Below, piece by piece: positions 8,047-15,020 of a stretch of 15,094 nt of DNA. Both the position numbers and the translations under genes were made by a program. Each line of letters begins with the position of its first letter. Position 1 is the stretch's first letter. The notes beneath the pieces are model-generated. The model was not told where the DNA came from. It ran no database searches and worked only from the letters and a program-made list of their open reading frames with translations. This DNA is from an uncultured Lachnospiraceae bacterium (GTDB lineage Bacteria; Bacillota_A; Clostridia; Lachnospirales; Lachnospiraceae): positions 1-15,094 of the forward strand of contig CAJUGZ010000075.1 of NCBI GenBank assembly GCA_910585855.1, in the 5' to 3' direction.

Positions 8047-8805
8047 ATGTTGCAGGTACAAAATATTGAAAAATACTACGGCAGTAAAAACAATGTTACC
8101 AAAGCCTTAAACCGCATTAGTTTTTCTGTGGAAACTGGTGAATTTATTGCTATTATGGGTTCATCCGGCAGTGGAAAAACTACACTGTTAAATTGTATTT
8201 CTACTATTGATACAATCAGTGCAGGAAATATTTTTTTAGATGGTATCAATATTGCGGAACTCTCTCAAAAAGATCTTGCCCGCTTTCGACGGGAAAAATT
8301 AGGTTTTGTATTTCAGGATTTTAATCTGTTAGACACTTTGACAATCGAAGAAAATATTGGGCTTGCCCTTACCTTAAATCATTCTGACAGTCATATGGTA
8401 CAAAAACAGATAAAAAAAATTGCCCAAAAACTAGGTATTAGCGATATTCTTGATAAATTTCCCTATCAAGTATCCGGCGGACAAAAACAGCGTACTGCAG
8501 TTGCCAGAGCTATGGTAGCCGGACAATCCCTTATTTTAGCCGACGAACCTACAGGTGCTTTAGACTCCAAAGCATCCAAAAATCTTTTAGAAATTATGTC
8601 GCAAATGAATCAAAATCTTCATGTTACAATTCTTATGGTAACACATGATGCATATAGCGCCAGCTACGCTTCACGGGTATTATTTTTAAAAGACGGCCGC
8701 CTTTTTAATGAACTGCTTCGTGGCAATCGTTCCCGTTCCATTTTCTATCATGAAATCTTAGATGTATTAGCTTTATTAGGAGGTGATATCAGTGACGTTA
8801 TCTAA
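8047..8805 (+). CDS. BceA-like ABC transporter ATP-binding protein
   Basis: A 252-residue ATPase of the MacB/LolD/BceA class. Walker A is GSSGSGKTT (38-46), the Q-loop is VFQD (Gln90), the signature is VSGGQKQRTAVARAM (142-156), Walker B is LILADEPTGALDS (162-174) and the switch His is His200 in MVTHD. The ATG at 8047 was chosen because TAGGAGGA precedes it by 6 nt; the frame extends upstream without a binding site. The 3' end overlaps the permease gene by 14 nt, and the permease's AGGAGGT lies inside this gene. It should power removal of peptide antibiotics from their lipid-linked cell-wall precursor targets together with the permease, and signal flux to the kinase. Confidence 0.94.
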   Translation: MLQVQNIEKYYGSKNNVTKALNRISFSVETGEFIAIMGSSGSGKTTLLNCISTIDTISAGNIFLDGINIAELSQKDLARFRREKLGFVFQDFNLLDTLTIEENIGLALTLNHSDSHMVQKQIKKIAQKLGISDILDKFPYQVSGGQKQRTAVARAMVAGQSLILADEPTGALDSKASKNLLEIMSQMNQNLHVTILMVTHDAYSASYASRVLFLKDGRLFNELLRGNRSRSIFYHEILDVLALLGGDISDVI

Positions 8806-10726
8806 ATTATCGATACGCAATGCCAAACGGCAGGCACAAGACTATCTAATCTATTTTGCTACAATTATCTTAGCAACTGCACTGATTTATTCTTTTAACG
8901 GACTAATTTTTTCTGATGAATTACTAAAGCTGTCCCAATTTATGACAAGTCTGCCTATTGTGATTGTATTTTGCAGTATCGCTGTTGTCTGTATTATCGG
9001 ATGGCTGGTATACTACACTACCAATTTCATGCTTATAAAACGCAGCCGAGAATTGGGAACGTATATCTTAATCGGTTTGGAAAATCAGCAGGTTGCAAAA
9101 CTATTCCTTTTAGAAAATCTTATAATAGGAGGATCTGCACTGCTATTTGGACTTTTTTTCGGAAATTTTCTTTTCCAGACTTTACGGGCTATTTTACTGG
9201 CACTTTTTCATATGCCCTATACTTTTCGCTTTTCTTTTTCCCTTCGTGCAGCAGGATTGACTTTACTTTATTTTATAGGAATCTATTTTTTTGCACAATT
9301 AAAAAGCCGAAAAAAAATCTATTCCATGAAAATCTATGACTTAATCTATTTTGAGCGTCAAAATGAATTAGCTGTAATCCAAAAAAGCCCTCACCGCAGA
9401 AAAATCTTTTTCTTCTCTATTGTACTTGGCATCATTGGTATCTTCTTACTATTAATGAGAAATCTGCCTTCTGGTCTTATTGGTGCAGTCTGCATTATTC
9501 TATTTTTATACGGATTTTTTCTTAGCTTTTCTTCCGGCATTCCCGCTTGGTTTGAAAAACGTCCGGCAAAAAAATATACAGGACAAAATCTACTTCTCTT
9601 TCGCACCCTATCCGCTAAATTAGCCACTATGGGAATCGTCATGGCTACGATTGCCTTGCTGTTTACTGGTGTACTGATTGCTCAAGGAACTGGATTTATA
9701 CTTAGTGCTCTATTTCAAAATCGTGCCGAACAGACTTCCTGTTTCGATCTGTTTATTTCCAGTGCAGATCCAAACACCGATTTTTATGATTATTTTCACT
9801 ATATCCAATCCAATATTCCGATTACAGACTCCAAAGAATATCAAACCTATCAAGGAGAAACATCCCAAATAACGGATCTGCTCTCAGAAGTTGGAAAATA
9901 TTTTCACTCCTATCCCTACGATTTTCTGATGAAATTCAGTGATTACACCGCTCTGCGTACCATACTGGGCTACCCAAAAGTTTCATTAGAACCTAACACT
10001 TACCTTATCCACTGCATGCCCTATTTAAAATCCAAAATTAATACCTACAGCCAGCCTATTAAAATAAACAACCATACCCTGACAAAAGGAAAAACTTACA
10101 CAGAAAACTTTGCCCAATACCTATGGAATGGCAACGGGCAAGGCTTTATTATCATTGTACCGGATGACCTGCTCCTCTCCCGTCCTATCAGTCATACTAT
10201 CTATGCCGCTATGACAGCAGAACCCATCAGCGAATCCCAATACTATGAACTGTCAAAAATTCAGGACAACCGATCTGAAGAAGACTATGACACCCTATAC
10301 GCCAAAGCCCAATCTGAAAGAGAAGCTGCATCTATGACAGCCATTTTTGTCTTTCCCCTTTACTATCTGGCTTTCATACTCACTATGACCTCTGCTACCA
10401 TTCTCACCATTCAGCAGCTTAGCGAATGTAACCACTACCGCCACCAATTCTGTCTGCTCCAAAAACTAGGAATGGAGCAAAAAGAAATACGGCAGGTACT
10501 GCGACAGCAATTTACCATCTATTACACCATGCCCGCTGTTCCACCACTGCTAATCGCAATCCCTTTTATCCTAAATCTGGGAAATGCAACAGAGCCGGGA
10601 ACTTTAACAGGCATCAGTCACCCTATTATCATTACAGCTATTACACTAGGCTTATTTTTCTTTATTTATTCCATTTACATTATAATGGCATATACCAGCC
10701 TAAAACAAAATGTACTGCCTAAATAA
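8792..10726 (+). CDS. BceB-like FtsX-family ABC permease
   Basis: A 644-residue membrane protein with ten predicted helices: four near residues 20-170, two at about 205-247, one at about 278-303, and three in the last 130 residues. Between helices 7 and 8 is an extracytoplasmic domain of about 210 residues (roughly 305-515), the region that defines peptide-antibiotic specificity in BceB proteins. The segment LIKRSRELGTYILIGL and its counterpart LLQKLGMEQKEIRQVL are FtsX-type coupling regions. The start is GTG at 8792, with AGGAGGT 7 nt upstream; a GTG at 8783 is in frame but sits within the binding site. Likely drugs are bacitracin- or lantibiotic-like peptides; the exact ligand cannot be read from sequence. 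Confidence 0.92.
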   Translation: MTLSKLSIRNAKRQAQDYLIYFATIILATALIYSFNGLIFSDELLKLSQFMTSLPIVIVFCSIAVVCIIGWLVYYTTNFMLIKRSRELGTYILIGLENQQVAKLFLLENLIIGGSALLFGLFFGNFLFQTLRAILLALFHMPYTFRFSFSLRAAGLTLLYFIGIYFFAQLKSRKKIYSMKIYDLIYFERQNELAVIQKSPHRRKIFFFSIVLGIIGIFLLLMRNLPSGLIGAVCIILFLYGFFLSFSSGIPAWFEKRPAKKYTGQNLLLFRTLSAKLATMGIVMATIALLFTGVLIAQGTGFILSALFQNRAEQTSCFDLFISSADPNTDFYDYFHYIQSNIPITDSKEYQTYQGETSQITDLLSEVGKYFHSYPYDFLMKFSDYTALRTILGYPKVSLEPNTYLIHCMPYLKSKINTYSQPIKINNHTLTKGKTYTENFAQYLWNGNGQGFIIIVPDDLLLSRPISHTIYAAMTAEPISESQYYELSKIQDNRSEEDYDTLYAKAQSEREAASMTAIFVFPLYYLAFILTMTSATILTIQQLSECNHYRHQFCLLQKLGMEQKEIRQVLRQQFTIYYTMPAVPPLLIAIPFILNLGNATEPGTLTGISHPIIITAITLGLFFFIYSIYIIMAYTSLKQNVLPK

Positions 10727-10754
10727 AAATTACCTAATAACATTTTCTCAAAAA

Positions 10755-10899
10755 GGACGCCAAAATTGGAAGGAAGGTCTGCTCCGGGTCCGCTTGCGCT
10801 TAGCATTTCCTCGTAGCGGACACATAAGACGCTAAAGTACAGCGTCTAAGTGCCGACGGGAAATGATGACCCTGCGCAGACCTTCCTTCCAATTTTAGC
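10755..10899 (-). repeat. Type 2 structured hairpin repeat, copy A
   Basis: A long hairpin. A perfect 21-bp inverted repeat (10762-10782 with 10876-10896) encloses about 93 nt with further structure, including a 7-bp apical stem 10827-10833/10841-10847 with a 7-nt loop. Read on the minus strand it aligns end to end with copy B at 11131-11276 on the plus strand. AGC precedes the stem and GCGTCC (10760-10755) follows it. The tail faces the end of the permease gene 28 nt away. The interior is highly conserved between copies while stem positions change in pairs. No protein is encoded. It may also act as a transcription barrier between the convergent genes. Confidence 0.88.
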
Positions 10900-10904
10900 T
10901 GTAT

Positions 10905-11130
10905 ACTTCTACCAGAAAACAGTGTGATTCTAATACTACAACAAACACTTCAAGTAAAACCACCTACTGCGAATAAAAACAATTACCAAATCTCATATAA
11001 TTTTGATAAATTTCTATTGCATTGTTATAAAGATTTATAATAACAAATACAAATATTAATGACCAAATATTTTTATTGTAAGATTAACATATACCGAAAT
11101 ATGAAACAAACTCTTATGGCTGTCAGAACT
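10905..11130. other. AT-rich spacer between the two type 2 repeats
   Basis: About 225 nt of AT-rich sequence without a gene. The only item of note is TTGATA (11003-11008) and TATAAA (11026-11031) with a 17-nt spacer on the plus strand, which could drive transcription into type 2 copy B about 95 nt downstream. In sequence this AT-rich such a match can arise by chance. Confidence 0.35.
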
Positions 11131-11276
11131 AGCAGAAAGCGGAAGGAAGGTCTATGCAGGGTCATCATTTCCCGTCGGCACTTAGGCACGGTATTTTCGT
11201 GCCTTATGTGTCCGCTACGAGGAAATGCTAAGCGCAAGCGGGCCCGGAATAGACCTTCCTTCCGCTTTCTGCGTCC
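11131..11276 (+). repeat. Type 2 structured hairpin repeat, copy B
   Basis: A perfect 24-bp inverted repeat (11132-11155 with 11249-11272) closes the element. The apical stem AGGCACG/CGTGCCT (11184-11190 and 11198-11204) has a 7-nt loop GTATTTT, against GTACTTT in copy A. Inner pairings shared with copy A include CATTTCC/GGAAATG, GGCAC/GTGTC and GGGTC/GGCCC. AGC at 11131-11133 opens the stem and GCGTCC at 11271-11276 closes it, followed by a run of C. The tail lies about 14 nt from the stop codon of the minus-strand acetyltransferase gene. Confidence 0.88.
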
Positions 11277-11289
11277 CCCCTTACAATTT

Positions 11290-11793
11290 TTAATATATCA
11301 CTTGATACTCATACTGTTCATTTTCCACGACCATATTTGTCCCTCTCTTTTTAAAAGTTCCTTCCCCAACCATCTGAAACCCAAACTTTTTCATCACAGC
11401 TTTCGATGCTGTATTTCCCTTAGCAACCGAAACGGTTATCTTTTGCACCCCATTCTGCCTCGCATATCCCATGATCCCCTGTACCATCTCTGAAGCATAT
11501 CCATTTCTCCAATACTTTTTATGCACACAATAAGCAATATCATAAACAACCCCTTCTTTCGGCATAATACTGCACGTTCCAATTCGCTCTCCTGTTTCTT
11601 TTAACTCTGCAATAAAATACCAGCAGCTTTTATCCTCACTTAATGTTTCCAATGCCCTTCGATAAACTTCATCTATCTGCTCAAAAACAGGATCAGGCAA
11701 ATATTTTCCCATCTCTGCATCGTTCCAAATACTCATAACAAACTGCATATCCTCTTTTTTATATCTGCGCAAGTTCAATCGCTGTGTTTTCAT
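11290..11793 (-). CDS. RimJ/RimL-like GNAT acetyltransferase
   Basis: A 167-residue single-domain acetyltransferase. The opening MKTQRLNLRRYKKEDMQFV and the segment ERIGTCSIMP are typical of the RimJ/RimL group. Motif A is YWRNGYASEM (94-103) and the second acetyl-CoA motif is NTASKAVMKKFGF (127-139). RimJ/RimL relatives acetylate protein N-termini, ribosomal proteins or small amines; the substrate here is unknown. The ATG start is preceded by GGGGAGC. Only about 20 nt separate this site from the U-tract of the rplA terminator, so there is no room for its own promoter, and it is probably expressed by read-through from the ribosomal protein operon. Confidence 0.88.
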   Translation of the reverse strand: MKTQRLNLRRYKKEDMQFVMSIWNDAEMGKYLPDPVFEQIDEVYRRALETLSEDKSCWYFIAELKETGERIGTCSIMPKEGVVYDIAYCVHKKYWRNGYASEMVQGIMGYARQNGVQKITVSVAKGNTASKAVMKKFGFQMVGEGTFKKRGTNMVVENEQYEYQVIY

Positions 11794-11815
11794 TTTTTTC
11801 TGCTCCCCAAGTATA

Positions 11816-11845
11816 CAAAAACAGAGAACTCAAAAGAATTCCCTG
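11816..11845 (-). terminator. Rho-independent terminator after rplA
   Basis: On the minus strand a 10-bp stem CAGGGAATTC / GAGTTCTCTG (two G-T wobbles), with loop TTTT, is followed directly by TTTTTGT. It starts 15 nt after the rplA stop codon. It ends the rpmG-secE-nusG-rplK-rplA transcript, at least partly, because the next gene on this strand appears to depend on read-through. Confidence 0.8.
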
Positions 11846-11860
11846 TCTGAACCAATCTAT

Positions 11861-12556
11861 TTAATTTACCAGCTTCACCACGTTTAACTTTACTCCCGGG
11901 CCCATCGTAGACGTCAATGTCACACTTCTTAAATACTGTCCCTTTAAAGCACTTGGCTTTGCCTTAATAATTGCTTCTATGAGAGTTTGGAAATTGTCCG
12001 CTAATTTCTCTTCTGTAAAAGATGCCTTTCCAATCGGCACATGAATAATATTTGTTTTATCCAGTCTGTATTCTACCTTACCGGCTTTAATATCATGAAT
12101 TGCCTTTGTTACATCCATTGTAACTGTCCCTGCTTTTGGGTTTGGCATCAGTCCTTTCGGTCCAAGTACACGTCCCAAACGACCAACAATTCCCATCATA
12201 TCCGGTGTAGCAACTACTACATCAAATTCAAACCAGCCTTCATTCTGAATCTTAGGAATCAATTCCTCTCCGCCAACATAGTCTGCACCTGCTGCCTCAG
12301 CCTCATTGATTTTCTCGCCTTTGGCAAATACCAATACTCTGGCAACCTTACCTGTTCCATGCGGCAATACAACAGCACCACGAACTTGCTGCTCTGCATG
12401 ACGTCCGTCACATCCCGTTCTGATATGAGCTTCAATCGTTTCATCAAATTTTGCAACCGCTGTTTTTTTCACTAATGCAATCGCATCCGCTGTATCATAT
12501 AATACGCTGCGATCCACTAATTTAGCAGCTTCTGCATATTTCTTACCTCTCTTCAT
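11861..12556 (-). CDS. rplA: 50S ribosomal protein L1
   Basis: A 231-residue protein with the full bacterial L1 sequence: N-terminal MKRGKKYAEAAKLVDRSVLYD, the RNA-binding domain I, the central domain with ATPDMMGIVGRLGRVLGP, then MPNPKAGTVTMDV and the closing SLTLTSTMGP-like segment. The length is normal. L1 forms the mobile stalk at the E-site of the large subunit by binding 23S rRNA helices 76-78. It is also the translational repressor of its own operon. ATG start with TAGGAGG upstream. The 109-nt gap to rplK holds an RNA that mimics the rRNA L1 site (12573-12614). Confidence 0.98.
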   Translation of the reverse strand: MKRGKKYAEAAKLVDRSVLYDTADAIALVKKTAVAKFDETIEAHIRTGCDGRHAEQQVRGAVVLPHGTGKVARVLVFAKGEKINEAEAAGADYVGGEELIPKIQNEGWFEFDVVVATPDMMGIVGRLGRVLGPKGLMPNPKAGTVTMDVTKAIHDIKAGKVEYRLDKTNIIHVPIGKASFTEEKLADNFQTLIEAIIKAKPSALKGQYLRSVTLTSTMGPGVKLNVVKLVN

Positions 12557-12572
12557 TTCCTATAACCTCCTA

Positions 12573-12614
12573 GTGGTATTTCTGCGGGATTTTTTATTGA
12601 TAGATCCCTCCCAC
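12573..12614 (-). promoter_or_regulatory. L1-binding mRNA mimic before rplA (site 2)
   Basis: On the minus strand the sequence runs GTGGGA, then a stem GGGAT/ATCCC around a 13-nt loop, then GCA, then GAAATACCAC. GTGG pairs with CCAC, giving two helices split by an asymmetric internal loop. The same GTGGGAG and GAAATACCAC strands form the L1 site of 23S rRNA. The 3' end of the motif lies immediately before the TAGGAGG of rplA, so bound L1 would block ribosome entry. Confidence 0.8.
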
Positions 12615-12665
12615 ATCTCCAATTACAAAACTACGGTTTCTGTTTTCTCCTGTTCGAAAGTCGAA

Positions 12666-13091
12666 TTAGTCTACTACTTCAATTCCCATACTTCTTGCTG
12701 TACCGGCAATCATACTCATAGCAGCTTCTAAACTTGCAGCATTTAAATCAGGCATCTTTAATTCGGCAATCTTCTGCACCTCTGCTTTTGAAATCTTTGC
12801 TACCTTTGTCTTATTCGGAACAGCAGATGCAGTCTTTAAATTACATGCTTTCTTCAATAAAACAGCAGCCGGAGGAGTCTTTGTAATGAAGCTGAAACTT
12901 CTGTCTGCATATACTGTGATCACAACCGGAATAATCATTCCGTCCTGATCCGCCGTTCTTGCATTAAACTCCTTTGTAAACTGAACGATATTTACGCCAT
13001 GCTGTCCAAGAGCCGGACCAACTGGTGGAGCTGGTGTTGCCTTTCCAGCAGGAATCTGTAATTTAATATAACCAGTAACTTTTTTAGCCAT
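12666..13091 (-). CDS. rplK: 50S ribosomal protein L11
   Basis: A 141-residue protein with the conserved L11 start KKVTGYIKLQIPAGKATPAP, followed by PPVGPALGQHGVNIVQF, where the proline-rich N-terminal domain acts at the GTPase-associated centre. The C-terminal rRNA-binding domain (about 75-141) ends in AGTARSMGIEVVD. The length is normal. The ATG is preceded by TAGGAGGTG. An 80-nt gap after nusG contains an L1-binding mimic (13111-13148), the expected place for autogenous control of rplKA. Confidence 0.98.
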   Translation of the reverse strand: MAKKVTGYIKLQIPAGKATPAPPVGPALGQHGVNIVQFTKEFNARTADQDGMIIPVVITVYADRSFSFITKTPPAAVLLKKACNLKTASAVPNKTKVAKISKAEVQKIAELKMPDLNAASLEAAMSMIAGTARSMGIEVVD

Positions 13092-13110
13092 AAGGCACCT
13101 CCTAAAATAT

Positions 13111-13148
13111 GTGGTATTTCAACGAATTGATATATCCAATTCTCCCAC
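13111..13148 (-). promoter_or_regulatory. L1-binding mRNA mimic before rplK (site 1)
   Basis: On the minus strand the sequence runs GTGGGA, then a stem GAATTG/CAATTC with a 7-nt loop, then GTT, then GAAATACCAC. The strand TTGAAATACCAC is identical to the L1-binding strand of bacterial 23S rRNA. Compared with site 2 the constant strands are kept while the inner helix has an entirely different but still complementary sequence. Confidence 0.85.
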
Positions 13149-13171
13149 GGCGTCAACTTCAATAACGCCAT

Positions 13172-13690
13172 TTACAGTTTCTTAATTTCTGTGAAACTTA
13201 ATTCAACCGGTGTTTCACGACCGAACATATCTACTGTAATCGTAACAGTCTGCTTTGTCTGATTGATAGACTGAATAACACCAACCGTATCCTGCCAAGC
13301 TCCTGCTACTACAGAAACACTGTCGCCTTCCTCAAAGTCAATAATTACTTTGCCTGTAGACTTAATTCCAAGTGGTTTCATCTCTTCTTCCGTCAGATGA
13401 ACCGGCTTCGATCCCGGTCCTACAAATCCGGTTACACCTCTGGTATTACGGACAACATACCAAGTATCATCATTCATCACCATATTGATCAACACATAAC
13501 CCGGAAATAATTTTTTCTGCGTTTCCTTCTGCACACCATTTTTTACTTCTACTACATCCTGCATCGGAACAACCACATCCAAAATCTGATCCTCTAACTT
13601 TCTATTTTCGATGGTCTTCTCAATATCCGCCTTAACCTTATTCTCATATCCCGAATAAGTATGAACTACATACCAATTTGCCTCTGCCAT
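13172..13690 (-). CDS. nusG: Transcription termination/antitermination protein NusG
   Basis: A 172-residue protein with an NGN domain (about 1-110) starting EANWYVVHTYSGYENKVK and containing LFPGYVLINM and RNTRGVTGFVG. A C-terminal KOW domain (about 118-172) has GDSVSVVAGAWQDTVGVIQ. NusG binds RNA polymerase and tunes pausing and termination; in Gram-positives it often promotes pausing. It starts 21 nt after secE. The protein looks complete and ordinary. Confidence 0.98.
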   Translation of the reverse strand: MAEANWYVVHTYSGYENKVKADIEKTIENRKLEDQILDVVVPMQDVVEVKNGVQKETQKKLFPGYVLINMVMNDDTWYVVRNTRGVTGFVGPGSKPVHLTEEEMKPLGIKSTGKVIIDFEEGDSVSVVAGAWQDTVGVIQSINQTKQTVTITVDMFGRETPVELSFTEIKKL

Positions 13691-13711
13691 ATCCCATCAC
13701 CCTTGTCCTTA

Positions 13712-13915
13712 TTATAAAAGAAACCTAAGTCCCAAGCCAATTACCGCATCTAAGAATGCAATGATTACACACAAAACAACAGATACAATAACAACTGCTA
13801 TGGTCTGCTTTGCAACTGATTCTTTATCAGGCCAGATAACCTTTTTAAATTCCGCTTTCAGACCTTTGAACCAACTTTTCTTCGGAGCTGCTTCGCTCTT
13901 TGCATTTTCGCCCAT
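13712..13915 (-). CDS. secE: Preprotein translocase subunit SecE
   Basis: A 67-residue single-span SecE of the short Gram-positive form. A charged, Lys-rich N-terminus (KSEAAPKKSWFKGLKAEFKK) leads to VIWPDKESVAKQT, the conserved amphipathic helix and hinge, then one membrane helix at about 40-62. It stabilises SecY in the translocon. The ribosome binding site GAGGTG precedes the ATG, 13 nt after rpmG. Confidence 0.97.
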   Translation of the reverse strand: MGENAKSEAAPKKSWFKGLKAEFKKVIWPDKESVAKQTIAVVIVSVVLCVIIAFLDAVIGLGLRFLL

Positions 13916-13928
13916 TTTTTCACCTCAA

Positions 13929-14078
13929 TTATTTTGTTTCCTTATGCATGGTGTGTGTCTTGCAGAATCTGCAGTATTTCTTTGTTTCCATTCTGTCAGG
14001 ATGAGCTTTCTTATCCTTTGTCATGTTGTAATTACGCTGTTTACATTCCGTACATGCCAATATAATTTTTGTGCGCAC
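13929..14078 (-). CDS. rpmG: 50S ribosomal protein L33, zinc-binding form
   Basis: A 49-residue protein, start MRTKIILACTECKQRNY and end HTMHKETK. Two CxxC pairs (Cys9/Cys12 and Cys36/Cys39) mark the zinc-ribbon (C+) form. Translation starts at GTG (14078-14076), 8 nt after GGAGG. It is the first gene of the operon and is followed 13 nt later by secE, the common Firmicutes order. Confidence 0.96.
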   Translation of the reverse strand: MRTKIILACTECKQRNYNMTKDKKAHPDRMETKKYCRFCKTHTMHKETK

Positions 14079-14197
14079 AACTTCCACCTCCGCTTACATT
14101 CAAATTTGTTTTTATACTCTTTATTTTTTAGAAAATTCTTGAAGGATTTTCCGAATTTTGAGCATAAAAAAAAGACTTCTTCCATCTCTCGTATCGT

Positions 14198-14226
14198 ACT
14201 ATAACATGAAAATATAAAATCGTCAA
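14198..14226 (-). promoter_or_regulatory. Sigma-A promoter of rpmG-secE-nusG-rplK-rplA
   Basis: On the minus strand TTGACG (14226-14221) and TATAGT (14203-14198) have a 17-nt spacer. Transcription would begin near 14191, giving a leader of about 110 nt before rpmG. The leader is AT-rich; a short GAAAAT/ATTTTC inverted repeat is present but is not a convincing terminator or riboswitch. The tail of the type 1 repeat starts only 60 nt upstream of the -35 box. Confidence 0.85.
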
Positions 14227-14285
14227 GTAAAATTTACTTTTTTCTTAATAAAAAGTCTTTTGAAAAGTAAAATTTTTTCCAAGGG

Positions 14286-14630
14286 GGACGCCAGATTCTG
14301 GAACGGTGGGCAGCCTGCTGTTCCGGTTTCCAAAAAGTAAGAAGTTCTAAGTCTTCTGCATTTCCGTACATCCAACCGGACAGACCGGGGCGCAATTCGC
14401 CCGTACAACAGACCAAAAGTTACTGACATACAAAACGATTCCACCAACCACAAGATACCGCCTTCCCAAAACATACGGGCTAAACACGCCCCTTTTTTTT
14501 CACACACTGCATGAAAGCAGCATGTGAAAAAAATCTTAGATTTTCAAGCAGAAGCCTAGAACTTCTAACTTTTTTCCAAAGTCACTGCAGGCTGCCCACC
14601 GTTCCAGAATCTGGCTGTTTCTTGACTCCG
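14286..14630 (-). repeat. Type 1 hairpin repeat, complete copy
   Basis: The only complete type 1 copy. Terminal arms 14291-14359 and 14548-14614 are imperfect inverted repeats; the outer 28 bp are perfect (14291-14318 with 14587-14614), and an inner block AGAAGTTCTA..TCTTCTGC pairs with GCAGAAGCCTAGAACTTCT. Within this lies a second stem (GGGGCG 14387-14392 and GCCCGTA 14399-14405 pairing with TACGGGC 14474-14480 and CGCCCC 14487-14492) around a 68-nt loop. A side hairpin CTGC-TTTCAT-GCAG is at about 14500-14530. Read on the minus strand it begins CGGAGTCAAGAAACAGCCAG and ends CTGGCGTCCCCC. The whole can fold into one giant hairpin. I find no coding capacity. Confidence 0.88.
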
Positions 14631-14656
14631 AAACAAAAAAGAATATTATCCAAACA

Positions 14657-14973
14657 GAACCTGTTTCTCCTCAATATACTTCTTTATATACCTCATATAC
14701 ATTTTTATCAAAATAGTTAGGAAATTTTTCTACATTATGAAACCTTTGCTAACAAAATAAAACTCTTTGTAGTGCAGAGATAGAAGTGGTAAAACGAAAA
14801 AAAGAACACATCTTTCCTATTTGACCAAGACACTGGATTGTAGAACGTTCTTTTGGCTAGCTGGGTAACTATCATAGATTTTGGAAAAATTGTGAACGCA
14901 AATTGCAAACCTCTCTTTAAATGTATATACTTGCGTTTATTCGAATCCTCTTAAAAAGATACTAAACAGGCTC
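14657..14973 (+). mobile_element. Decayed IS5-family insertion sequence remnant
   Basis: About 317 bp bounded by GAACCTGTTT (14657-14666) and AAACAGGCTC (14964-14973), which are inverted relative to each other with one mismatch and resemble GAGCCTGTTT-type ends of IS5-family elements. The right end overlaps the transposase stop codon, as usual for these compact elements. Most of the interior has been lost. The boundary call is weaker than the transposase call. Confidence 0.5.
14762..14965 (+). pseudogene. IS5-family transposase fragment, C-terminal end
   Basis: Reading the plus strand in the frame of 14840 gives KRKKEHIFPI, stop, PRHWIVERSFG, stop, LGNYHRFWKNCERKLQTSL, stop, MYILAFIRILLKRY, stop. 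This is the typical C-terminus of DDE transposases of the IS5 type, where the catalytic Glu lies in WIVERSF and the next residue is normally Trp (here TGG has become TAG); another stop replaces a likely Gln (CAA to TAA). The N-terminal two thirds are absent. It is a dead fragment. Confidence 0.8.
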
Positions 14974-15020
14974 TTAGAAACGTGTGAATATCAAGATGTC
15001 ATTCTTTTTTTATTTTTCCC

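Noticed and set aside
8783..8791. Upstream GTG at 8783 as permease start
   Set aside because: It overlaps the AGGAGGT ribosome binding site, which is correctly spaced only for the GTG at 8792.
10755..11276. Integron attC sites or a CRISPR array
   Set aside because: The hairpins are attC-like in shape but lack the conserved R box ends, and no integrase or cassette array is present. There are no short regularly spaced direct repeats and no cas genes.
11794..11860. L10 (rplJ) leader after rplA
   Set aside because: The gap is only 67 nt, is filled by the terminator, and no rplJ follows.
14079..14190. Riboswitch or tRNA gene in the rpmG leader
   Set aside because: The leader is AT-rich with only a weak short inverted repeat; no cloverleaf, T-loop sequence or known aptamer core is visible.
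14223..14507. Open frames running through the type 1 and type 2 repeats as possible small proteins
   Set aside because: They do not keep frame or sequence between copies, lack ribosome binding sites, and conservation follows base pairing, not codons.
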